Source: DATGLW01 sp035293965
Lineage (GTDB): Bacteria > Actinomycetota > Acidimicrobiia > Acidimicrobiales > RAAP-2
DNA length: 11,744 bases
Direction: 5' to 3'
NCBI GenBank assembly: GCA_035293965.1
Contig: DATGLW010000019.1
Coordinates: 1 to 11,744, forward strand
A program made the position numbers and the translations under genes. Positions within the stretch are counted from its first letter, which is position 1. Every line of letters starts with the position of its first letter. The notes below the pieces were generated by a model that saw nothing but the letters and a program-made list of their open reading frames with translations, did not search any database and had not been told where the DNA came from. Positions 6,461 to 11,744 of the stretch are shown one piece after another.

Positions 6461-7276
6461 ATGGCCGGGGACCCTCTACAGCTCGAGGCACTGTTCGAGC
6501 GCCGGCGGGGCACCTTCCGCCCCACCCTGTACACCCAGGGTCCGTGGGACCCCGGTGCGCAGTTCGGTGGCGCGCCCTCGGCTCTGCTGGCCACGCTGGT
6601 CGAGGGAGTTGGCACCCTCACTCCGATGCGCATCGCCCGCCTCACGGTCGACCTCTTGCGCCCCGCGCCGCTCGCCCCGCTCTCACCCGTGGTGCAGGTC
6701 GTCCGCCAGGGCAAGCGGATCCAGATCGTGGCCGCCTCGCTGTTCGCGGGCGGCACCGAGGTGGCGCGCGCGTCGGCGCTGCGGATCCGCACTGCGGACC
6801 TCGGCGACGCGCCGCTCCCTACGGGCGAAGCCTCGGTCCCGCTGCCCGCCGAGCCGCGCGACGTGGAGGAGGAGCCTTTCCCCGGGCCCGTTCCTGCCCG
6901 GCCCGGATCGCGCCGGGCGGTCGAGTACCTCTTCGAGGGCCAGGGCGGGTACTTCAGGGACCCGGCCTGGGTGCGCCTGCGGGTGCCCGTCGTGCTCGGC
7001 CACCCGTCGCTTCCCGTGGCCAGGCTCGCCTATACGGCTGACCTCGCCAACGGCATCGGCCAGCCCAGGGCGTTGCCCGTGCGCGGCATCAACGCGGACG
7101 TCGCGCTCAACGTGCTGCGCTATCCCGAGGGCGAATGGCTCAGCCTGGCCGGCCGAAGTTGGATCGGCCGGACCGGGATCGGCCAGGTGCAGGCGACGAT
7201 TTCGGATACGAGGGGCGTGGTCGCCACGGTGTCGATGACCCGCATCGTGGACCCGCTGGGCGTCCGCCCCGGCTGA
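6461..7276 (+). CDS. TesB-like thioesterase family protein (double hotdog)
   Basis: Protein of 271 residues with two hotdog halves, matching the actinobacterial thioesterase family related to acyl-CoA thioesterase II (TesB). The N-terminal half has the typical GPWDPGAQFGGAPSALL (27-43) and a strand pattern RLTVDLLRPAPL. The C-terminal half has GINADVALN (209-217), RSWIGRTGIGQ (232-242) and VVATVSMTRIVDP (253-265). By eye, Asp213 aligns with the catalytic Asp of TesB, but the Gln of the TesB triad seems to be Met259. Acyl-CoA hydrolysis is therefore likely by family and not certain by residues. The ATG at 6461 is the best start in a frame open to TTG 6422, and no clear ribosome site precedes it. 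It converges on the DinB-like gene with 27 bases between stops. Confidence 0.82.
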   Translation: MAGDPLQLEALFERRRGTFRPTLYTQGPWDPGAQFGGAPSALLATLVEGVGTLTPMRIARLTVDLLRPAPLAPLSPVVQVVRQGKRIQIVAASLFAGGTEVARASALRIRTADLGDAPLPTGEASVPLPAEPRDVEEEPFPGPVPARPGSRRAVEYLFEGQGGYFRDPAWVRLRVPVVLGHPSLPVARLAYTADLANGIGQPRALPVRGINADVALNVLRYPEGEWLSLAGRSWIGRTGIGQVQATISDTRGVVATVSMTRIVDPLGVRPG

Positions 7277-7293
7277 GCGGGCCCGCCGCAGCC
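7271..7293. terminator. Candidate bidirectional hairpin between convergent genes
   Basis: An imperfect palindrome overlaps the thioesterase stop. GGCTG (7271-7275) pairs with CAGCC (7289-7293), and inside it GCGGGCCCGC (7277-7286) is a perfect palindrome. It fills most of the 27-base gap between the two converging stop codons. No T tract follows on either strand. Confidence 0.33.
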
Positions 7294-7303
7294 TCGGCCG
7301 GGA

Positions 7304-7837
7304 TCAGTCCGTGCGGCGGCCGAGGAAGGCAGCCAGGCGGTCGGCGGCCGGCCGGGTGGACGCGCAGGGCTGCTCCTCGCCGAATGGGCGGCCTTCACCC
7401 CGGAAGGACGGGTCGATGCGTTCCCGCGACGCCGCGAGGAGCTCCTCAGCGAGCTCGCTGTCGAGGTCGGTCGGCTGGCCCGTCGCCTTGGCGAGGTCCC
7501 AGGCGTGCGTGAGGACGTCGGTCGTGCGGAGGCCGATGAAGACGCTGCCCGGCAGGGAACCGAAGGGAAGCACGTAGTCGCGCGTGAGGCCGTCTGGGGC
7601 CGCGAACGTGGCCTGTGCCTGCGCCGCAGAGGCGCCGTGCAGGGCCGCGAGGTCGTCGTCGGCAGGCGGGTCGGTGACCCCGGCCACCCTGAAGTTGCCG
7701 CCGATGATGTGCTCCGCCACGTCGCGTACGGTCCAGCGGGCGCACGGGGTCGGATCGCCGAACCGGTCGGGTCCGATGCCGGCGAGGACGCTGGCGAACG
7801 CCTTCTGCGCGCGCTCATGAGCGGTCAACGGGTCCAT
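7304..7837 (-). CDS. TIGR03086-type DinB/maleylpyruvate-isomerase-fold protein
   Basis: Four-helix-bundle protein of 177 residues resembling the TIGR03086 and mycothiol-dependent maleylpyruvate isomerase N-terminal group, common in actinobacteria. Recognisable are TPCARWTVRDVAEHIIGGN (30-48) with His43 and DVLTHAWDLAKATGQP (107-122) with Asp107 and His111. Relatives bind a divalent metal with His/Glu/His; here Asp107 stands where Glu is usual, which can still bind metal. Some family members act with mycothiol as thiol transferases, but the substrate is unknown. The C-terminus ends soon after RLAAFLGRR, a usual ending for TIGR03086 proteins. The ATG at 7835-7837 has AGGAGG 5 bases upstream. 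The 46 further open codons upstream are Arg/Pro-rich and are not included. Confidence 0.85.
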   Translation of the reverse strand: MDPLTAHERAQKAFASVLAGIGPDRFGDPTPCARWTVRDVAEHIIGGNFRVAGVTDPPADDDLAALHGASAAQAQATFAAPDGLTRDYVLPFGSLPGSVFIGLRTTDVLTHAWDLAKATGQPTDLDSELAEELLAASRERIDPSFRGEGRPFGEEQPCASTRPAADRLAAFLGRRTD

Positions 7838-7901
7838 GTGCTCCTCCTCGGACTGCTCCCCCGATCGCCTGCCTGCCGATCGCGTGTGCGACCTGGCCTG
7901 C

Positions 7902-7907
7902 ATCGTA
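7902..7907 (-). promoter_or_regulatory. Candidate -10 box of the DinB-like gene
   Basis: On the minus strand TACGAT fits TANNNT and would start transcription near 7895, giving a leader of about 57 bases with the AGGAGG ribosome site. I see no matching -35 box. Confidence 0.28.
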
Positions 7908-8021
7908 GGTCGCGGACGAGCCGGGCCCGCACGCCTCCGGCAGGCCGGGCCGGCGAGGCCACGCAGCCCGGGCAAGTCAGGGGCGCCTGGCCGGGGCGGG
8001 CCGACCTGGAGAGTCGCGGGC

Positions 8022-8037
8022 AGCCGGCCAGCCGGCC
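8022..8037. repeat. Tandem AGCCGGCC repeat at the -35 region
   Basis: Two perfect head-to-tail copies of AGCCGGCC (8022-8029 and 8030-8037), each containing the palindrome GCCGGC. They cover the place where a -35 box would sit for the TATACT element at 8053-8058, so they may be a regulator site. They could also be chance in GC-rich DNA. Confidence 0.5.
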
Positions 8038-8052
8038 CCTCGACGGCACCCC

Positions 8053-8058
8053 TATACT
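8053..8058 (+). promoter_or_regulatory. -10 box of the alpha/beta hydrolase gene, near-leaderless
   Basis: TATACT is a near-consensus -10 element. Transcription would begin at about 8065, 0-3 bases before the GTG start at 8068. There is no ribosome site, as expected for a leaderless mRNA. No TTGAC-like -35 is present. Confidence 0.5.
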
Positions 8059-8067
8059 CGAGCCCCG

Positions 8068-9000
8068 GTGTACCTCAACGAGTTCGCGAGCGACCTGGCA
8101 CCCCTGGACATGACGGCGTCGCCGGAGTTCGCGAGCTTGCTGCAGAGCGCGTCGGACCTCGGCATCCCCCACAGCCCCAACGTACGGTACGTGTCGCGCC
8201 ACACGGTGGTCCGCAGCCTCCGGTTCCACTTCCTCGAGTGGGGCGAGCCAGGTGCGCCATGCGTGCTGTTGCTGCACGGGGGGAACCAATCGGCGCACTC
8301 GTGGGACCTCGTCAGCCTCCACCTCTCGGACCGTTACCACGTCTTCGCGCTCGACCAGCGCGGGCACGGCGACTCGGAGTGGACCCGCGACCAGGACTAC
8401 TCGATCGAGGCCAAGGCGGCCGACGCGCTGGCCTTCATCGAGGACCAAGGATTGGGGCAGCCCGTGATTATGGGCCACTCGATGGGCGGGATCGTCACGA
8501 TGCACCTCGCTCTCGCCCACCCGGGCGTGGGGCGCGGCCTCGTGCTCGTCGACGTGGGACCCGAGCTCAGCCCGCAGGGCACGAAGGTGGTCCACGACTT
8601 CGTGACCCGTAACGTCGAGTTCGACGATCTCGACGAGTTCCTCGACAACGTCGTCAAGTACGACCGCTTCCGGTCGCGCGAGCACATCGCCCGGACCGTC
8701 AAGTACAACATGCTGCGCCGGGTCGACGGCAAGTACGTGAGCAAAGTCGACCACCGGCGGGTGCCCGCTCCGTCGAGCACGCCCGTCGGCCTCGAGGACG
8801 TGAAGGGGCTGGCCTGCCCGGTGCTCGTGGTGCGAGGCTCGGAGTCGGACGTCTTCGAGGCCGACGCGGCCGAGCGCTTCGTCGCCGCGCTGCCCCAGGG
8901 AGAGCTGGTGACGGTCCCGCGCTGCGGTCACAACGTCCACTCCGGCAACACCCAGGGCTTCCTCGAAGCGGTCACCCCCTTCCTTGCCCGACTGGGGTGA
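8068..9000 (+). CDS. Alpha/beta hydrolase
   Basis: Alpha/beta-hydrolase-fold protein of 310 residues with a complete catalytic set: oxyanion-hole region LLLHGGNQSAHSW (67-79), nucleophile Ser138 in GHSMGG, acid Asp261 in VRGSESDVF, and His288 in CGHNVH. DQRGHGDS (96-103) is the usual second-strand motif. About 45 residues precede the core as an N-terminal extension. The class covers esterases, lactonases and C-C hydrolases; nothing here selects a substrate. The GTG start is chosen because a TATACT -10 box lies just upstream; the next in-frame ATG (8110) has no ribosome site. It precedes the CoA-transferase pair by 92 bases on the same strand, with a hairpin and a new promoter between, so it is probably a separate transcript. 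It may share a degradation pathway with that pair. Confidence 0.9.
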   Translation: MYLNEFASDLAPLDMTASPEFASLLQSASDLGIPHSPNVRYVSRHTVVRSLRFHFLEWGEPGAPCVLLLHGGNQSAHSWDLVSLHLSDRYHVFALDQRGHGDSEWTRDQDYSIEAKAADALAFIEDQGLGQPVIMGHSMGGIVTMHLALAHPGVGRGLVLVDVGPELSPQGTKVVHDFVTRNVEFDDLDEFLDNVVKYDRFRSREHIARTVKYNMLRRVDGKYVSKVDHRRVPAPSSTPVGLEDVKGLACPVLVVRGSESDVFEADAAERFVAALPQGELVTVPRCGHNVHSGNTQGFLEAVTPFLARLG

Positions 9001-9008
9001 GCACCCTG

Positions 9009-9024
9009 CCAGCCCAAGCTGGGC
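9009..9024 (+). terminator. Candidate hairpin after the hydrolase gene
   Basis: GCCCA (9012-9016) / TGGGC (9020-9024), or alternatively CCAGC (9009-9013) / GCTGG (9018-9022), forms a short stem 8-11 bases after the hydrolase stop. No T run follows. It is consistent with the separate promoter seen just downstream. Confidence 0.3.
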
Positions 9025-9080
9025 GCCGGTCAGCGTCGCCGTCATCGCCGTAGTCCCCGGTCCCCGGCGTGTGTGCCTCG

Positions 9081-9086
9081 TATGCT
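9081..9086 (+). promoter_or_regulatory. -10 box giving a leaderless start for the first CoA-transferase
   Basis: TATGCT fits TANNNT. With exactly 6 bases between it and GTG at 9093, the normal start of transcription falls on the first base of the start codon. No ribosome site is present. This fixes the likely start of the following gene. Confidence 0.55.
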
Positions 9087-9092
9087 GAGGCC

Positions 9093-10202
9093 GTGCCACA
9101 GCAGGCGGCGGATGCCATGCGGCCGGCCGCAGGTACCCGCGTGCTGGAGCTGGGCCGGCACCTCGCGGTGGCCTCCGCCGGCCTGGTCCTGACCGCGCTC
9201 GGTGCCGACGTCGTGCAAGTCCGCGTTCGCGGCCGCCGGATGCCCGAACCCGAGGCGACGTACTACGACCGGGGCCGCCAGACGCTCGACGCGGACCAAG
9301 GCCCCGACCTCGGTGAGCTGGCCTCGCTGGCCGACGTCGTGCTCACCGATCTCGACGACGCCGAGCTGCTCGCCACGGGCGTGCCGAATGACGTTGCGGG
9401 ACTGCGCGGAGGGCCGGAGGCACAGGTGCTGGTCGTGGTCCGCAGCCTCGGCCGAACAGGGCCCAACAGCGGGTTCGCCATGACCGATCTGACCGAGTGG
9501 GCGTCGACCGGGTTGGCGAACATCACCCGCCGGCCTCACCGCGACGTGGCGCGCTACGTGCCCGTGCTCCCGCCCGGCTGTCAGCCGCAGGCTCTGGCCG
9601 GCCTCGCGGCGTCCACGGCGGCGCTGGTGGGCCGCCGTTGGGCTCGGGCGCGCCGCGAGGCGGTGGCGGCCGACGTGTCGGTCCAGGAGGTGGGAGCGGC
9701 GCTTCTCCACGGCGTCTTTCCGGTCTTCGTGTGGAGCGGCATCGTCGTCGGCCACCCGAGCACGGCGTCGACTGCGCTCGGCATGATCCTTCCCGCCGCC
9801 GATGGCGACGTCTACCTGCGGACGCTGGACCCGCGGCAATGGGAGGCGTTGACCGCGTGGGTGGGCGACGACGCGGTGCGTGAGCTCGGGGCAGACCCCG
9901 ACATCCGGCTCGCCAACAACGACGCGCTCACCCTGCTGCTCTCCCAGTGGGCAGCCAGATGGCGCCGCCTGGAGCTCCTGGAAGAAGGGCAACGCCGCCG
10001 GATCCCGATCGCGCTCCCTCGCTCGCTCGACGACGTGCTCGCCTGGCAGCAGCTCCGGGCCCGCGGCGTCTGGCGCCACGTCGAGATCGCGGGCATCCCG
10101 GCCGAGGCGCCGAGGCTGCCGTTGCTCGAGCCACCCGGATGGCCGGTGACGAGGCCTACGCAGGCCGACGTCGTTGCCGCCCGGTGGCGGCAGGCGACAT
10201 GA
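9093..10202 (+). CDS. Class III CoA-transferase (CaiB/BaiF) family subunit lacking the catalytic Asp
   Basis: CaiB/BaiF-family protein of 369 residues. The N-terminal nucleotide/CoA-binding part is recognisable (TRVLELGRHLAVASAGLVL, 15-33, then LGADVVQVR, 36-44). So is the region that normally carries the catalytic Asp: PGCQPQALAGLAAS (161-174) followed by ADVSVQEV (193-200). In active enzymes the motif is GDxxAG; here Gln166 stands in place of Asp, and the Gly-rich RTGRGQ segment before VDVS is RARREAVAA. The protein is therefore probably not catalytic alone. The frame is open to a GTG at 9069, but the TATGCT box puts the start at GTG 9093. Its stop overlaps the ATG of the next family member by ATGA, so the two are translationally coupled and probably form one complex. 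Confidence 0.85.
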   Translation: MPQQAADAMRPAAGTRVLELGRHLAVASAGLVLTALGADVVQVRVRGRRMPEPEATYYDRGRQTLDADQGPDLGELASLADVVLTDLDDAELLATGVPNDVAGLRGGPEAQVLVVVRSLGRTGPNSGFAMTDLTEWASTGLANITRRPHRDVARYVPVLPPGCQPQALAGLAASTAALVGRRWARARREAVAADVSVQEVGAALLHGVFPVFVWSGIVVGHPSTASTALGMILPAADGDVYLRTLDPRQWEALTAWVGDDAVRELGADPDIRLANNDALTLLLSQWAARWRRLELLEEGQRRRIPIALPRSLDDVLAWQQLRARGVWRHVEIAGIPAEAPRLPLLEPPGWPVTRPTQADVVAARWRQAT

Positions 10203-11407
10203 GCGAGGCACCGCTCGCGGGCGTCCGGGTGCTGGACCTCGGCTGGACCTGGGCCGGCCCCTACTGCGCGATGGTCCTTGCCGACCTCGGTGCCGACGTC
10301 ATCAAGGTGGAGAGCAGCCGCCGGCTCGACATGCTGCGCTTGTCGGGCGCATTCGCCGACGGCGTGCGCCATCACGAGCGCAGCGGCTGGTACGGCGCCA
10401 CCAACCGCGGAAAGCGCTCGGTGACCGTCGACCTGAAGCATCCCGAGGGCCGCCGGCTCGTGCTGGAGCTGGCCGCGATCAGCGACGTCGTCATCGAGAA
10501 CTTCTCGCCACGGGTGCTGCCCCGCCTCGGTCTCGGTTGGGACGACCTCTCGGCGGTCAACCCGAAGATCGTCCTGCTCTCGTTGTCGGCGTACGGCGCG
10601 ACCGGCCCTGAGAGCGAGTACGTGGCCTACGGCGACCACCTCGGGTACGCCTCTGGCCTGGCGTCGGTCATCGGGCACCCCGACGACGGTCCCACGCCGA
10701 TCAACATCTTCTATGGCGATCCGGTTGGCGGCCTGTTCGGCGCGCTGGCGATCGTCGCCGCGCTCGACGAGCGTGACCGCACCGGCGTCGGCCGTCATCT
10801 CGAGTACTCGCAGGTCGAGGGCCTGCTCGCGATGATCGCCGGCCCGATCATCACCCGTTCAGCCGGGTGGGTCGTGCCCCGCCTCGTCGACAAGTCGCCG
10901 GACATGGCGCCGCACGGCTTCTACCGGTGTGCCGGCGACGACGCCTGGGTGGCGATCGCCGTGGACGGCGACCCGGCGTGGGCCGCCCTGCGCGCTGTGC
11001 TGGACGCCGCCGGCGTGGAAGTCGGGGAGCTGGCGACCCTCGAGGAGCGCCAGGAACGAGAAGCTGCGCTGGACGCCGCCATCGGCACGTGGACGGCCGG
11101 CCTGTCGCCGTGGCAGGTCACGACGGCCTGCCAGTCGGTGGGGGTTGCGGCCTACCCCCTCATGACTGCAGCCCGACTGGCATGGGACGCGCACCTCCAC
11201 GAACGGGGGTTCTTCGAATGGGTTACGCACCCGGTGACCGGTCCCGCACCGCTCCCCGGTGTGGTCTTCCGCATCGGCGACGGTGGTGCCCGGGTTCGCG
11301 GGCCGGCACCGGTCATGGGCCAGTACAACGAGGAGGTGTTCATGGGCCTCCTCGGCTTGAGCCGGGCCCGCTACGAGGAGCTCGTTGCCACAGGAGCGAT
11401 CGTGTGA
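10199..11407 (+). CDS. Class III CoA-transferase (CaiB/BaiF family), catalytic subunit
   Basis: Complete CaiB/BaiF-type CoA-transferase of 402 residues. It transfers CoA between an acyl-CoA donor and a free carboxylic acid through a mixed anhydride on Asp. Typical motifs are GVRVLDLGWTWAGPYCAMVL (8-27), LGADVIKVES (30-39), NRGKRSVTVDLK (69-80), VIENFSPRVL (98-107), LSLSAYGATGP (127-137), and catalytic Asp174 in YGDPVGG, followed by TGVGRHLEYSQVE (195-207). The C-terminal half (APHGFYRC, HLHERGFFE) is also normal. The start ATG overlaps the upstream stop as ATGA, with only a weak GGCAGG ribosome site, so coupling with the non-catalytic paralogue is expected. Donor and acceptor are unknown; bile acid, steroid, aromatic and dicarboxylic acids are all used in this family. 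Confidence 0.93.
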   Translation: MSEAPLAGVRVLDLGWTWAGPYCAMVLADLGADVIKVESSRRLDMLRLSGAFADGVRHHERSGWYGATNRGKRSVTVDLKHPEGRRLVLELAAISDVVIENFSPRVLPRLGLGWDDLSAVNPKIVLLSLSAYGATGPESEYVAYGDHLGYASGLASVIGHPDDGPTPINIFYGDPVGGLFGALAIVAALDERDRTGVGRHLEYSQVEGLLAMIAGPIITRSAGWVVPRLVDKSPDMAPHGFYRCAGDDAWVAIAVDGDPAWAALRAVLDAAGVEVGELATLEERQEREAALDAAIGTWTAGLSPWQVTTACQSVGVAAYPLMTAARLAWDAHLHERGFFEWVTHPVTGPAPLPGVVFRIGDGGARVRGPAPVMGQYNEEVFMGLLGLSRARYEELVATGAIV

Positions 11408-11464
11408 AGTGACGGCTCCCACGCGCGGCACCGAGCTCGGGCTGTCCGGTCGGCAGGCGCCAAT

Positions 11465-11477
11465 CTGGCCGCGCCAG
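11465..11477 (+). terminator. Weak hairpin after the CoA-transferase pair
   Basis: Perfect but short stem CTGGC / GCCAG with a CGC loop, 57 bases after the stop of the second CoA-transferase gene. No T tract. Listed because it is the only symmetrical element I noticed before the next promoter. Confidence 0.2.
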
Positions 11478-11530
11478 CGTGTCACGGATTGCGGAACGGG
11501 ATCGAATGTTGCAGGCGGGGCCCGAGTACG

Positions 11531-11539
11531 GTGTACACT
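11531..11539 (+). promoter_or_regulatory. -10 box with palindrome upstream of the solute-binding protein gene
   Basis: TACACT (11534-11539) is a good -10 element, preceded by TG. The perfect palindrome GTGTACAC (11531-11538) overlaps it, so a dimeric repressor could block the promoter. TTGCAG at 11509 is a possible but poor -35 with a 19-base spacer. Transcription would start near 11546, leaving a leader of about 70 bases with AGGAGGGGAGGGG before the ATG. Confidence 0.45.
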
Positions 11540-11617
11540 CCCCCTGCCGGCGGCCAGCCACCGGTCGCAGGGGAGCCGGGCAGGCGCCGGGCTGCACGAA
11601 CAGGAGGGGAGGGGGCC

Positions 11618-11744
11618 ATGGTCCGCAAGAGGATCACGTTCGCCGCGGCGGCGGCGCTGGGGGCGGTCATGTCGGCTCCGGTGGTGCTGGCGGCAGGGCC
11701 GGCGGGTGCCAGCGCCCCCGGGGTGACCTCCAAGACCATCACCC
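11618..11744 (+). CDS. Exported ABC-type solute-binding protein, 5' part only
   Basis: The first 42 codons of a gene cut by the window end. The ATG follows AGGAGGGGAGGGGGCC, a strong ribosome site. The product starts with a classical Sec signal peptide: basic MVRKR, a hydrophobic stretch (about 6-26, ITFAAAAALGAVMSAPVVLAA), and GPAGASA ending in an Ala-Ser-Ala cleavage site after residue 33. There is no lipobox Cys. The mature start PGVTSKTIT resembles the beginning of branched-chain-amino-acid-type (LivJ/Leu-binding) substrate-binding proteins of actinobacteria, where GVT(D/S)KTI(T/K)IG is common. Only 9 mature residues are visible, so the family call is tentative while the export signal is solid. 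It has its own promoter and follows the CoA-transferase pair on the same strand. Confidence 0.65.
   Translation, partial: MVRKRITFAAAAALGAVMSAPVVLAAGPAGASAPGVTSKTIT

Noticed and set aside
7825..9099. Minus-strand open frame of 424 codons opposite the hydrolase
   Set aside because: The plus strand has an intact hydrolase triad and promoter; the antisense product is His/Arg/Val-Asp-rich, as typical for the complement of high-GC coding DNA.
9947..10198. N-terminal extension of the second CoA-transferase frame (84 codons)
   Set aside because: It overlaps the first CoA-transferase in another frame, and the conserved family N-terminus starts right at ATG 10199 with ATGA coupling.
9042..10211. Minus-strand open frame of 389 codons opposite the first CoA-transferase
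   Set aside because: The opposite strand matches a known family and is coupled to its paralogue; the antisense frame has no motifs or ribosome site.

Overview
The window is about 70% GC, strongly GC3-biased and densely coding, with clear AGGAGG-type ribosome sites on some genes and apparently leaderless GTG starts on others. Together with the families present (steroid-type thiolase, mycothiol-linked DinB/maleylpyruvate-isomerase fold protein, paired CaiB-type CoA-transferases, branched-chain-amino-acid-type solute-binding protein) this points to an actinobacterial chromosome. An acidimicrobial or other soil/aquatic lineage is plausible, but the taxon is inferred and not proved. I see no mobile element, CRISPR array, tRNA or rRNA.

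Layout. 131-1312 (-) is an acetyl-CoA acyltransferase (thiolase). 1567-2256 (+) is an orphan ComF-family phosphoribosyltransferase. 2295-3257 (-) is a pirin-family cupin and 3434-3700 (+) a small 88-residue alpha/beta protein, transcribed divergently from each other. 3751-5238 (-) is methylmalonate-semialdehyde dehydrogenase (mmsA). Upstream of it on the same strand, 5459-6316 (-) is an isocitrate lyase/PEP mutase superfamily enzyme. 6461-7276 (+) is a TesB-like double-hotdog thioesterase family protein, divergent from the PEP-mutase-like gene. 7304-7837 (-) is a TIGR03086/DinB-like protein. The right third is all on the plus strand: an alpha/beta hydrolase (8068-9000), two class III CoA-transferase genes overlapping by ATGA (9093-10202 and 10199-11407), and the start of an exported ABC-type solute-binding protein (11618 to the window edge).

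How the genes may work together. Most are acyl-CoA and short-chain acid catabolism: thiolytic cleavage, methylmalonate semialdehyde to propionyl-CoA (valine/inositol routes), C-C bond lyase chemistry on an alpha-keto or hydroxy acid, CoA transfer, thioester or ester hydrolysis, and substrate capture outside the cell. They form several short transcription units rather than one operon.

The most interesting point is the coupled CoA-transferase pair. The downstream protein keeps the catalytic Asp (D174), while the upstream protein has Gln at the equivalent place, which suggests a heteromeric enzyme with one catalytic and one non-catalytic subunit. The second point is that the hydrolase and the first CoA-transferase gene appear to be leaderless, with TATACT or TATGCT -10 boxes just before GTG start codons. 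I found no convincing wholly new system.
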